From Panonychus citri (Eukaryota; Arthropoda; Arachnida; Trombidiformes; Tetranychidae), in NCBI RefSeq assembly GCF_014898815.1, contig NW_026515546.1, forward strand, positions 1 through 64,000: DNA of 64,000 nt, written 5' to 3'. The stretch's first letter is position 1. The number at the start of each line of letters is the position of its first letter. The notes under the pieces are model-generated. The model did not search any database. It saw only the letters and a list, made by a program, of their open reading frames with translations, and was not told where the DNA came from. A program made the translations under genes and the position numbers. Positions 37,029-45,292 of the stretch are shown one piece after another.

Positions 37029-37373
37029 TGAAAGGTTTGATTGAGTCGTTTTGTTACCGAGAACTGATTTACATCAGATTGATAGTTAGACGCACCTTAG
37101 GCCTTTCAAATCCCAAGATTTGGGTTCTTTTGTGGATCAACACTTATTAACATTTTGATATTACAACTCAATGAATCTAGAATTTTGGTAATTTTCACTT
37201 TAAACGTTGTACTTTTGTCGTTGTACCTTAAATATCATTAACTTAAACTTGAATTTAATCACTTTATTAATCTTAAACATTAGAAAAATAGTAAGAAAGA
37301 AAGAAAGTAAAGAAAAATGAAGAGATTTGAATCTTTTAAATTGTAATTGGAAGAGGGTAAATTTATCCTTTCA
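37029..37373 (-). repeat. 5' LTR (345 bp, internally deleted)
   Basis: Same termini as the left LTR and near-identical over the shared parts with scattered single-base differences. The shared sequence stops near 37293 and resumes with the AAAGTAAAGAAAA motif, consistent with an internal deletion. Confidence 0.9.
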
Positions 37374-37377
37374 AGAT
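37374..37377. repeat. 4-bp target-site duplication AGAT
   Basis: AGAT directly follows the right LTR, matching AGAT at 28052-28055 directly before the left LTR. Confidence 0.75.
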
Positions 37378-37433
37378 AATATAATAAAGAAGTTCTTATG
37401 AGATGATTGGTTAAAATTTCATATCGAAAATGA

Positions 37434-37917
37434 AACTCGATAAATCGTTCCAGCCTAATATGTTCGTCTGGTCCAATTAATTTGAATATGGCCGTAGCAG
37501 CTGATGGGGTATATCGGGTCGAGAAAATTTTGCGACAACAGCGGATTTTCCGAAACAATCAATGGATCAATGTCAGTGTTGTATCCTGGGAGAACACCAT
37601 TGCCATTAACACTGACCTTGACATTGTTGATCCTGATAAGGCCAAGAATGTTCCTTATGGGCTGTCAGCGGAAGACCATAATTTATTGATGTCTTCCAAT
37701 CCTGAGTTGGCGGTTTATCGTGACCCGAACAAATATTATTGTCGGTATTAAGACCAACCATATGCGTGTCGTCGTTCTGGTCGTCGACATGAGAAGGACA
37801 CTTGTAAGTTTCCTGGTGCGGCCAACCATATATGTGTTCCGGGTTGTGAGCCAAATTGTATTGGCACTCGACCTTATGAACCGGCTGCTGATGGTCGAAA
37901 AATGCCGTAAACGACAA
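37434..37917 (+). pseudogene. GC-richer coding-like remnant, possibly chromodomain plus zinc cluster
   Basis: Between the LTR element and the transposase tail the base composition rises visibly and a plus frame is open from 37434 to a TAA at 37749-37751. It includes 'YRVEKILRQQRIF' and 'VSVVSWE', loosely like a chromodomain. After the TAA the same frame stays open to 37917 and shows clustered Cys/His ('HEKDTCKFPGAANHICVPGC'). It lies in the same frame as the transposase tail at 38064 but is separated by several stops. A competing minus-strand frame (37558-37280) also looks protein-like, so identity is unresolved. Confidence 0.3.
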
Positions 37918-38063
37918 GCTAAATGAGAGCTTTTATAAAGTTTATGTAACTTCTCTTTTTTTGTATTTGGATCCATTTCCTTTGATCTAATTCATTAAAC
38001 TTTATCAGAAACAATTAAAATTTTTCACATATCCAATTCATTTATACAAAATATACTTTAATC

Positions 38064-38345
38064 ATGGATAACGTTCGTTTCCATCATGCTCCTGATGTTG
38101 AAAAAATTGTCATCGAAAGAGGTCATCAAATTATGTACCTTCCACCTTACTCTCCTTTTCTCAACCCGATCGAGAACATGTTCAATCAGTTAAAATTTTA
38201 CGTCAAAAGATTATCTCCAGCAAATGCTGATGAAGTTTTCAATAGTGTTGAACATGCTTCCGATTGTATCTCGGAAGAAGATTGTCAAAATTACTGGAAA
38301 AACATGATGAAATATGTAGTAAAAAGTTTACTTGGTAGTAGTTAA
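38064..38345 (+). pseudogene. DDE transposase C-terminal fragment (IS630/Tc1 type), split by the Polinton
   Basis: Carries the second catalytic Asp in 'MDNVRFHHAPDVEK' and the third acidic residue in 'LPPYSPFLNPIENMFNQLKF', the hallmark DDE_3 signature of IS630/Tc1/mariner-type transposases. The N-terminal two thirds, including the DNA-binding domain and first Asp, are missing or unrecognisable upstream. The apparent last codons come from the Polinton terminal repeat: the element starts at 38337. On the far side of the Polinton the same frame stays open for a few codons to a TAA at 56973-56975, consistent with the original 3' end of this gene lying there. Confidence 0.8.
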
Positions 38346-38436
38346 AAAATGGAGGCTCTGGCACAGAAAGAGAAGAAAGAGAATGAGAAAGAGAAAATAA
38401 AAAGAAAGAGAAAAGAAAGAGAAAAAGAAAGAGAAC
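38337..38436 (+). repeat. Left terminal inverted repeat of the Polinton (100 bp)
   Basis: Unique head AGTAGTTAAAAAATGGAGG, then CTCTGGCACAG, then a purine-rich run of GAAAGAG-type units. It matches the reverse complement of 56835-56954 apart from a roughly 20-bp repeat-unit difference. Confidence 0.95.
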
Positions 38437-38497
38437 CAAAACCAGAACCTGAACCCGAACAAAAGTTCGCCAGAACAATTTAAGGTTTAAAACTTTA

Positions 38498-39759
38498 TTA
38501 AAGTTTAATCTTTTGTTCAATTTTGTCGACAAAGCCGACAAAATTTTCAATAAACTTTCTGGCCTCAGCCAGATGAATTTTCAATTTTAAAATTTCATCC
38601 TCATCAATTGATGAAAGTGATGGCGATGATTCTGATGATGTAGAAGAAGATGAAGATGAACAAGATGGAGAAGAAGAAGAAGAAGAAGAAGATGAAAGTG
38701 ATGGTGATGATCTCGGTGATGATCTCGGTGATGATCTCGGTGATGATCTTGATGGTGATGAAAATGAGGATGGAGAAGAAGATGAAGACGAAGAAAAAGA
38801 TGAAGATGATTTAGATGGTGATGAGGAAGATTCTGATGATGATGAATCAGAAGAAGATGAAGAAGAAGAAAACGATGAAGGTGATGATTGTGATGACGAT
38901 GAAGAAGAAGAAGATGATTTTGATGGTGATGATCTCGGTGATGATCTCGGTGATGATCTTGGTGATGATCTCGGTGATGAAAGTGAAGATGGAGAAGAAG
39001 AAGAAGACAAAGACAAAGATGAAGATGATTCAGATGGTGATGATGATGAGGATGAACCAGAAAAAGATGAAGATGAAGAAAACGATGGTGTTGATGAAAA
39101 TGAAGATGGAGATAAAGATGAAGATGATTCAGATGGCGATGATGAAGATCTAGATGAAGATGAAGATAGAGAAAACGATGGTGATGGTGAAAATGAAGAT
39201 GGAGAAGAAGATGTTGACGATTCTGATGATGTTGAAGAAGATGAAGATGATGAATTTGATGATGATGAAGATGAGGAAAATGATGATGTTGATGATTTAG
39301 ATGATGGAGAGAAAGATGAAGGTGATTTAGATGATGACGATGGAAAGTTTTTTGGTGATGATGATGATGAGGATAAAAGTTTTTTATTTTCATCCAACAG
39401 GATCAAAATTTCATCCAAATCACTGGATGAAGGCTCGAAATCCATGAGATTTCGAGCCTCTTCACAATATTGATCATCAAAAAGATGGTCAAAATCGTCA
39501 GGGACGATTGGCGGTGATGATGGTGGTGAAATGGGCTCAACTATGAGCCCATTGAGATTAACTTGGGGAACTTGGGAAACGGGTAGATCATCAAGATCTA
39601 GTCGGGGGAGGGAAACAATTAACTTTTTATTAATTTTAAATTTATCTCTTAGAGATTTCTCTAACTCTCTCTCTCTCTTTCTCTTTCTCTCCAACTTTAA
39701 AATTTATCTAAAATTTTTCCTCCCGTATCTTTTTTCTCCTCTCGCATCGCTCGACCCAT
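38498..39759 (-). pseudogene. Polinton Ser-rich protein with RSSP repeats (5' frameshift)
   Basis: The main open frame (39694 to 38498, about 398 codons) lacks an ATG at its start. An ATG at 39757-39759, preceded by a good TATAAATAG, opens 18 codons ('MGRAMREEKK') in a neighbouring frame that run into this one with a one-base shift, so I take it as one gene with a frameshift near 39695-39710. The protein has a basic N terminus, an acidic stretch, about 230 residues that are mostly Ser with Pro/Phe/Arg and two blocks of repeated 'SSPRSSPRSS', then a helical coiled-coil-like C terminus ('ILKLKIHLAEARKFIENFVG'). No homologue recognised. Disordered, possibly phosphorylated or nucleic-acid binding. 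Confidence 0.6.
38640..39370. repeat. GAT/GAA trinucleotide and 12-bp repeat tract
   Basis: Low-complexity DNA encoding the Ser-rich region. It includes two blocks of about four GATCTCGGTGAT units near 38710-38752 and 38931-38978. Open frames on other strands here (His-rich, Met/Lys-rich) are shadows of this repeat. Confidence 0.9.
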
Positions 39760-40608
39760 TCTCACATCTAATTCACTTTGAACATTGCCCTTCGCTATTT
39801 ATACCCAAATTGAACATTACCCGAGTGACCTAACGAAATTCCTATTTACCCATGAGAATTTATTTTTGACCTCAAGTTATTATTCATCTTGACAGTTTGA
39901 CCCAATTTCAAGTGATTTAAATTGCCTTTGACCCTAGATTGTTGGTGCGAATTTAATTTTCTAACGAGGTCAAAACGTCAATGTAATTGATGATTTTGTT
40001 TACGAACAAAGTTCGTGACCGGACAATAACCTTTTTCTATTAAGTGTTATGGGAATAAACTATATTTAATATATCTATGTATTAATAGTGCATCTATATT
40101 AGTTAATTGTGACCTTAATTGTTGATTATTCCCATAGACATATAGCGCCATCTATTGTATGGGAAATATACTAAAATGGTGAAAGTTTGTCAAGCCCCTG
40201 AGTTGAAGTTTATGGACAGCCTAGTGACCCCTATCGACAGCTGATGTAACTAAAAATCGAAAATTTTATCAAAGTGGTTTTAACATGTATTTGACCTATT
40301 ATTAATGCTTTCTATGTATATTTAATGGTTTTCAAAGGTTCAAAATTGTTTCTTATGGATAGAATACCCATATTTTCATCATTATGAACCAAATAAATGG
40401 ATGGAATGTAATTAATGGTTACCAAAATGCATTTTATTGATTGGATAAGTTTAAAAAGTTATAATGATTGTGATAATACATACAGTTGGTTATCACAAAA
40501 AGAGATAAATTGAGAAAAAAGATTAAAATAAATGATTAGAGCGTAACATCATCAAGATTATAATAATAATTGATAAATAAGTGATGTGTTAGCTTACAAA
40601 GAAATTGA
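39760..40608. other. Polinton non-coding region
   Basis: 850 bp without a credible gene between two minus-strand Polinton genes. It contains TATAAATAG on the minus strand (39804-39796), which serves the Ser-rich gene, and GCGCCATCT at 40145-40153, the reverse complement of the CTCF/YY1-like core AGATGGCGC. Confidence 0.5.
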
Positions 40609-41367
40609 TTAAATGAAAACATTGATGATGACATAATCGATGACCTCGGTAATACGAGCTTGCATTTCATCATCGACTTTAACTCCGTAGATGTCACCAA
40701 GTTTAGCCGGTTCGTACGGATTGTTGAATGATGGAATATTGAAATAACCAATCAATCCAGTGTAGATCCAATACATTTTACGGAGATCGGCTTTCGTAAA
40801 GTCTCCGTTATTGTCCTCGAGGTCCTTAATGTAGACCATCACTGCCTTTTGGACTTTTTTAACAAATTCATCAATTTGACCAGGTTTACCTTCTCCAAGT
40901 TTGATGATTGTTTCCATTATGAATCGAATTGATGGGATGATTCGATAAAGCCCAGCAACCACTGTTATCGGTAGGTTGAGGATAGTTTTTTTATCACTCT
41001 TTTGTCGAGTGAATTCATATTTACCATTTTTCGGTTTACCAGTGAGTCGTAAACCAGTAGCTTTGAATTTTGGTAGAGGTTCCGTGTAGTTGAGATTTTG
41101 TTCAATATGGACAATCTCTTGATAACCGAGTACCAAACCTTCACCAGCACCATAAACAGAATATCCATCACGGATATTGACAAAGAGAATATCATCTTTT
41201 TCCGCTTTTCCATTAGTTAGAGCACAATGATATTTATGGAAAGGTGATAACTTGATGGAGAAAAGTTCGTTAAAGTCGACACGTTTACGTTTTTTAACTT
41301 CCATTTCAGAGTCCGAACCTGAAGTATCATTGTCGACTTGACGTTTACCAGATTTATATGAAGCCAT
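40609..41367 (-). CDS. Polinton protein of unknown function (252 aa)
   Basis: Starts at the ATG at 41367. The N terminus has an acidic-Ser stretch followed by a nuclear-localisation-like 'EVKKRKRVDF'. The middle reads as a compact mixed alpha/beta domain ('LFVNIRDGYSVYGAGEGLVL', 'LNLPITVVAGLYRIIPSIRF') and the C terminus is helical. A TATAAAG sits upstream on the minus strand near 41417-41423. It is divergent from the TBP-like gene, with 268 bp between the two starts. It may be one of the poorly conserved Polinton accessory proteins; a DNA-binding or nuclear role is suggested only by the basic motif. Confidence 0.75.
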   Translation of the reverse strand: MASYKSGKRQVDNDTSGSDSEMEVKKRKRVDFNELFSIKLSPFHKYHCALTNGKAEKDDILFVNIRDGYSVYGAGEGLVLGYQEIVHIEQNLNYTEPLPKFKATGLRLTGKPKNGKYEFTRQKSDKKTILNLPITVVAGLYRIIPSIRFIMETIIKLGEGKPGQIDEFVKKVQKAVMVYIKDLEDNNGDFTKADLRKMYWIYTGLIGYFNIPSFNNPYEPAKLGDIYGVKVDDEMQARITEVIDYVIINVFI

Positions 41368-41635
41368 TTTCACTGTTGAAAATAATAGTTAAGAATGGTT
41401 AGTGTTGGCAAAAAAACTTTATAACACAAGAGTAACTGTTTCACAAGTTTAGAGTTTGAAGAGAACTTTGAGACTGAACAAAACAACGAAATGTTTCTTC
41501 TTATATAGTCACTCCGACTTAAGCGACCCCTAGAATTTTCGGGAGCTCAAGTTGAGAGAGTAAGTAAGATCCTATCAACACCAAGATGAGAGTGAGAAGG
41601 AGGAGGATTGTATAAACCATCAGTTGTTATTCAAC

Positions 41636-42100
41636 ATGAGGATCGTAAACATTGTAGTTTCATATGAAGCGTCAATAAAACTTGACCCAACAAAGTACCC
41701 TGATTATAATCCAAAACGATTTAGTGGAGCGATCGTTAAATATTCTGGTGGTAAAGGTTTGGTTTTTTCAAGTAAAAAATTCACAGTAACTGGAACAACA
41801 AGTTTAAAAGAGTCCAAGAAAATAGCTGATGATATTGTTGGTGAAGGAAAAATTATCAAGAGAAAAATTTTAAATATAACAGGATCAAGTACAATTGGAT
41901 TTGATTTTGACTTTAACAAGATTTTTTACAATAAACGTTTCTCCTGGGAACCAGAACTATTTCCAGGTATATATTGGAGAAAAAGTGGAAAAGGACCAGT
42001 TGTGATATTTTTCAGGTCGAAAAAAGTTATAATCACTGGTGTTAAAAAGATCAAGGATCTTGACGCTTTATACGAAGATTTTTTAGACGATTTAAAATGA
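41636..42100 (+). CDS. TATA-binding-protein homologue encoded by the Polinton
   Basis: 154 residues from the ATG at 41636, made of two tandem TBP-type repeats. Repeat 1 has 'YNPKRFSGAIVKY', 'GLVFSSKKFTVTG' and 'LKESKKIADDIV'; repeat 2 has 'SWEPELFPGIYWRK' and 'VVIFFRSKKVIITGVKK'. Against the known TBP saddle, the four phenylalanines that kink TATA DNA correspond to F29, F44, F109 and F126, and the minor-groove asparagines to N5 and N80; all six are present. It is shorter than a eukaryotic TBP core (about 180 residues) and lacks an N-terminal extension. The known role of the family is promoter recognition and recruitment of RNA polymerase machinery. It is followed without a gap by a small ORF (ATGA overlap) and faces the 252-residue gene. 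The frame is intact. Confidence 0.88.
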   Translation: MRIVNIVVSYEASIKLDPTKYPDYNPKRFSGAIVKYSGGKGLVFSSKKFTVTGTTSLKESKKIADDIVGEGKIIKRKILNITGSSTIGFDFDFNKIFYNKRFSWEPELFPGIYWRKSGKGPVVIFFRSKKVIITGVKKIKDLDALYEDFLDDLK

Positions 42101-42342
42101 AAGTGATTAAACATCCAAATCGTGAAGAGTTTGTTTTTGTAAGAGTAAACGAAACATTTGGAGATTTTCGTAATACTTTGAGAAATGTTTTAAGAAAATG
42201 TGTAACCAATTTTATAATAATTCATTTGGAAAATTTTGATCAGAATATAATGTACCATCTCAAATGTAAGAGTGATCAATTTAAAAGAAATTTTGTAACT
42301 GTTAAATTTCTTATTGTTCCAATAAACTTTTTTACAATTTAA
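42097..42342 (+). CDS. Small Polinton protein of unknown function (81 aa)
   Basis: Its ATG overlaps the stop of the TBP-like gene (ATGA), a strong sign of translational coupling or co-transcription. Its stop overlaps the stop of the convergent dUTPase by 4 bp. Basic and aromatic, with an alpha then beta feel ('RNTLRNVLRKCVTNFIIIHL'). No family recognised. It could be a partner of the TBP-like protein, judging only by its position. Confidence 0.55.
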   Translation: MKVIKHPNREEFVFVRVNETFGDFRNTLRNVLRKCVTNFIIIHLENFDQNIMYHLKCKSDQFKRNFVTVKFLIVPINFFTI

Positions 42343-42710
42343 CGTAATTGAATAACTGATTCGGGAATAATTATCTGTTCACAAATCAATTGAGCGATTC
42401 GAGATCCGTGATTTATCCGGTAATAATCATTACTAAAGTTGAAAATTACAACACTGACATTTTCTCGGTAATCAGAATCAATGATAGTGGTACCAACAGC
42501 AATTGACCGATTATATGACAATCCAGGTCTTTGAGTAATTCGTCCATAGCATCCCGTTGGTAGTTCAATCTGTAAATCTGTAGGAACGACAACTTTATCT
42601 CGAGGTTTTATCATACATGATTTAGCAGCGTGAAGAATGAGACCAATATCTTGTAATGAATCTCTCCTTGGGATGATGGCTTTTTCTGAAAGTAATTTGA
42701 TCTTGATCAT
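42339..42710 (-). CDS. dUTPase (dUTP diphosphatase)
   Basis: Hydrolyses dUTP to dUMP and pyrophosphate, limiting uracil incorporation during DNA synthesis. 123 residues from the ATG at 42710. Motif 1 is 'DIGLILHAA', motif 2 'RPGLSYNRSIAVG' (Pro where Ser is usual), motif 3 'TIIDSDYRENV' with the catalytic Asp and Tyr, motif 4 'GSRIAQLI'. The C-terminal motif 5, the glycine-rich arm that closes over the phosphates, is missing: the protein ends soon after 'PESVIQLR'. So activity may be reduced or depend on another chain. It is divergent from the packaging ATPase with only 42 bp between start codons. Confidence 0.85.
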   Translation of the reverse strand: MIKIKLLSEKAIIPRRDSLQDIGLILHAAKSCMIKPRDKVVVPTDLQIELPTGCYGRITQRPGLSYNRSIAVGTTIIDSDYRENVSVVIFNFSNDYYRINHGSRIAQLICEQIIIPESVIQLR

Positions 42711-42714
42711 CTTC

Positions 42715-42723
42715 AATATAAAG
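42715..42723 (+). promoter_or_regulatory. TATA-like box AATATAAAG before the packaging ATPase
   Basis: Differs at one position from TATATAAAG found before two other Polinton genes. Its first base is 38 bp before the ATG at 42753. Confidence 0.6.
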
Positions 42724-42752
42724 TTGATAAAAATAAATTAATAAACAACAAA

Positions 42753-43373
42753 ATGTATTCCGTTTATTTGAAACATCCCTTTACGATGGTCATTTCAGGA
42801 CCAACGGGAAGTGGAAAAACAATGTGGGTCAAACAAATGATAAATTCTTCTAAAACAACAAGTAATCCACCACCTAAAAAAATATACTACTTTTATGGAG
42901 AATATCAAGCAGTTTTTTCAGAGTTGGAAAATGTCAATTTCATTCAAGGTTTACCTGAGGATCATATAAGTAAATTGGGAGGAACAAATGAACCAACTTG
43001 GATAATTATAGATGATTTAATGAATGAGTCAACAAACAGTCAATTGATTGCAAATTTATTTACCAAAGGAAGCCATCATCGTAATTTATCAGTAGTTTTT
43101 CAAAACTTTTTTGCTAAAGGTAAAGAAATGAGAAACATAACATTGAATTCACATTAAATTGTCATGTTTAAAAACCCAAGAGATAAAAGCTTAGCAAGTA
43201 ATATTGGACGTCAAATGTATCCAAATAAGACTAAATTATTTCAAAAGATATTCAACGATGCAACGATTGCTCCATATTCATATTTATTTGTCGATTGTAA
43301 ACCAGATACACCAGAGGAAATACGATTAATGTCCAACATTTGGACTTCACCAATAACTGTTTATTCTATATAA
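42753..43373 (+). pseudogene. Polinton packaging ATPase (FtsK/HerA, A32-like), one in-frame stop
   Basis: Motor that would pump DNA into capsids. The first part (134 residues) has Walker A 'GPTGSGKT' at 16-23 and Walker B 'WIIIDD' at 83-88. A TAA at 43155-43157 then interrupts. The same frame reopens at once and runs to 43373 with the conserved family block beginning 'FKNPRDKSLASNIGRQMYP'. Both halves lie in one frame separated by a single stop codon, so this is one gene of about 206 codons with a nonsense change. Its final codons plus stop form the TATA box of the next gene. Confidence 0.85.
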
Positions 43374-43375
43374 AG
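43367..43375 (+). promoter_or_regulatory. TATATAAAG box overlapping the ATPase stop codon
   Basis: The ATPase ends TCT ATA TAA AG, so the stop codon lies inside the box. Its first base is 36 bp before the next ATG at 43403. Confidence 0.65.
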
Positions 43376-43402
43376 TATTTTTGATTGATTTGTCAAATAA
43401 AA

Positions 43403-43765
43403 ATGGGTCTAAAAGGATGTATCGAATGTTTACCATTACTTGAAAAACTGTTACAACTCCGAAATATTCCAGACTTTGAAAAACTATTATTAAAGTGTTC
43501 AAAAAGATTAATCTATACAATTTGTGAAATTATTCGTAACATTTTACTGGGTAATATCCCAATTAAACCTAAACATCGACATAAACTGAACCAATATAAA
43601 GATTCATTACGTGAACTTAGTAAAAAGTCAACCACACTGAAAAGACGAAGATTATTATTATCCAAAACTAGTGGTAAATTGTATACAACTTTGAATCCAG
43701 CATTATCGTTTTTAACACCTAAAAATGAACGCGTTAACAAAAATGGTTCTAATACCAGAAAATGA
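43403..43765 (+). CDS. Small basic Polinton virion-type protein (120 aa)
   Basis: Starts at the ATG at 43403; the frame is open six codons upstream but without ATG. A helical N-terminal half ('CIECLPLLEKLLQLRN', 'LIYTICEIIRNILLGNIPI') is followed by a very basic segment ('LSKKSTTLKRRRLLLSK'). This arrangement is common to a small protein found next to the ATPase in many Polintons and adintoviruses, whose end often carries a Gly-rich hydrophobic peptide; here the end is 'LNPALSFLTP'. A role in the virion core or DNA binding is inference. Expressed from the TATATAAAG box at 43367. Its end overlaps the next ATG (43743) by 23 bp. Confidence 0.65.
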   Translation: MGLKGCIECLPLLEKLLQLRNIPDFEKLLLKCSKRLIYTICEIIRNILLGNIPIKPKHRHKLNQYKDSLRELSKKSTTLKRRRLLLSKTSGKLYTTLNPALSFLTPKNERVNKNGSNTRK

Positions 43766-44261
43766 GTATCTACAATTAAAATGACAAAAAACTGATGCAA
43801 TTACAATTGCGTTGAAACAACCATCTTCCAATTTAGTGAAACAAGCTTCATTGTCAAAGATTCTCAATAAACCAAGTGAAAATGTGATTGATTTAATCAA
43901 TTCAAATCATCCGACAATTGTTAAAAAAGAAGAACCTGAAGAAGAATTTGAAGATGCATTGGAATCACAACCTGAACCATCAATACGTCAAGAGTTGAAA
44001 GATATTATCAATGATAAAGGTCAAATTTTAGACGATAAAAAAGAACCTATCCCTGAAAGCAATATAAATGATTTACTTCAATATTTCAACAACTCTGAAC
44101 AACGAAAGAGACGTAAACCACTTGGATATAAAGAAGTGATAAACGAAATAACAGCAAAGAAGGCTAAAGTCGATATAAAGAATAAAGAGGTTAATAGACA
44201 TTTACAAAAGTTACAAAAAGGTGGTGGAAAAATTACATGGAGCGAATTGAAAAAGTTTTAA
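43743..44261 (+). pseudogene. Polinton 'MVLIPENEY'-type protein, one in-frame stop
   Basis: Begins 'MVLIPENEYLQLK', the start pattern of a protein commonly placed before the integrase in Polintons, and meets TGA at 43782-43784. The same frame continues at once for 159 more codons to 44261 with an acidic middle ('KKEEPEEEFEDALES') and a basic end ('KKAKVDIKNKEVNRHL', then 'QKGGGKITWSELKKF'). So this is one gene with a single nonsense change. Its role is not established; it overlaps the integrase start by 25 bp. Confidence 0.65.
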
Positions 44262-45292
44262 GTGAAATTTATTATGATCCAGTTCATCCAGCGTCTTTTG
44301 GGGGTGGTTACAAACTTTACTATGAAGCTAAGAAGATTTTGCCTGAATTATCAATTGCTAATGTCAAAAATTGGCTTAAAAAACAAAATACATATTCTCT
44401 TTTCAAACAAATAAAAACAAAATTTAAAAGATTACCAATTTTAGCTGTTCACATTGACCATCAATGGCAAGCTGATTTATTAGAAATGACTTGGTTTGCT
44501 AAATATAATGATGGATATCGTTATATTCTAGTTGTTGTTGATGTGTTGAGTAGATATGCATGGGCTATCACACAGAAAGATAAATCTGGAAAAACAACTT
44601 CGGATGCAATGGAATCAATTTTCGATGGTGGTAGAGTCCCAAAGAAAATTCAAACAGATCAAGGAAAAGAATTTAAAAATAAAATTTTTAAAGATTTAAT
44701 GGTTAAATATGGAATCAACTTTTTTACAACGACTGAAGGTGTGATTAAATGTGCCATTGCTGAGCGGTTCAATAGGACATTAAGAAGTCGAATCTATCGA
44801 TATTTATACCACAACAATACAAAGAGATTCATTAATGTTTTACCATCAATAATAACTGGATATAATCGATCTTATCATCGAAGTATAAAAATGACACCTC
44901 AAGAAGTTACTAAAGACAATGAAGCAACTGTAATTAAAAATCTAAAAGTGAAACCAGCTAAAAAGGTTGTTGATAAATTAGCAAACGAAGAATTTGTTCG
45001 AATGTCCCGTGAAAAGGGTGCATTTGAAAAAGGAACTACTGAAAATTTCAATGAAGAGATATTTAAAATTGTCCAAAGGAAAAAGACTCCACACAAGTAT
45101 GTTTATCGCCTTAAAGATTTAGATAATGAACCAATTACATCTATATTTTACCCAGAAGAACTTGTTGCTGTTGATAACCCTGGTCAATATAAAGCCAGAG
45201 TTACTGAATATATTCAATCAAACGGAAGAAAAAAATATTTAATTCATTACATTGGATACCCTGAAAAGTATGACTTTTGGATAAATGGATAA
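44237..45292 (+). CDS. Polinton retroviral-type integrase (DDE) with chromodomain-like tail
   Basis: Joins element ends to target DNA and makes the 6-bp duplication. 351 residues, intact. Catalytic triad: D80 ('HQWQADLLEM'), D141 ('QTDQGKEFKNKIF') and E176 ('CAIAERFNRTLRSR'), the last two 35 apart as in retroviral integrases. Around D80 the sequence is the standard Polinton form with 'YILVVVDVLSRYAWA'. The C-terminal 45 residues ('YKARVTEYIQSNGRKKYLIH' and 'YIGYPEKYDFWI') resemble a chromodomain that may guide target choice. The ATG overlaps the gene before it and the stop overlaps the gene after it by 8 bp. Confidence 0.95.
   Translation: MERIEKVLSEIYYDPVHPASFGGGYKLYYEAKKILPELSIANVKNWLKKQNTYSLFKQIKTKFKRLPILAVHIDHQWQADLLEMTWFAKYNDGYRYILVVVDVLSRYAWAITQKDKSGKTTSDAMESIFDGGRVPKKIQTDQGKEFKNKIFKDLMVKYGINFFTTTEGVIKCAIAERFNRTLRSRIYRYLYHNNTKRFINVLPSIITGYNRSYHRSIKMTPQEVTKDNEATVIKNLKVKPAKKVVDKLANEEFVRMSREKGAFEKGTTENFNEEIFKIVQRKKTPHKYVYRLKDLDNEPITSIFYPEELVAVDNPGQYKARVTEYIQSNGRKKYLIHYIGYPEKYDFWING

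Larger units (their letters stand above)
28056..37373 (-). mobile_element. Ty3/gypsy-like LTR retrotransposon, minus strand, decayed
   Basis: A 9.3-kb element bounded by LTRs that begin TGAAAGG and end CCTTTCA, flanked by AGAT on both sides (28052-28055 and 37374-37377). Reading on the minus strand the order is 5' LTR, primer binding site, gag, CCHC-protease-RT-RNase H-integrase, a third ORF with cysteine clusters, 3' LTR. Protease before RT and integrase last is the Ty3/gypsy (Metaviridae) order. Gag and integrase are broken by frameshifts, the third ORF is interrupted toward its end, and one LTR is much shorter, so this copy is inactive. It sits beside a DNA-transposon remnant and a Polinton. 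Confidence 0.92.

Noticed and set aside
38064..38345. Transposase as a gene belonging to the Polinton
   Set aside because: It lies outside the left TIR and its last codons are made by the TIR itself; it is the insertion target.
38587..39393. 268-codon His/Leu-rich minus frame and Met/Lys-rich plus frames
   Set aside because: Shadows of the GAT/GAA repeat tract that encodes the Ser-rich protein; composition follows the repeat, with no independent gene signals.
41636..42100. Host TBP gene or host pseudogene
   Set aside because: Intronless, short, divergent, inside the TIRs and overlapping the next Polinton gene by four bases; better explained as a resident gene of the element.
43155..43784. 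Reassigned stop codons or programmed readthrough in the Polinton
   Set aside because: The stops are of different kinds (TAA and TGA), sit in unrelated contexts, host genes use normal stops, and frameshifts elsewhere show decay.
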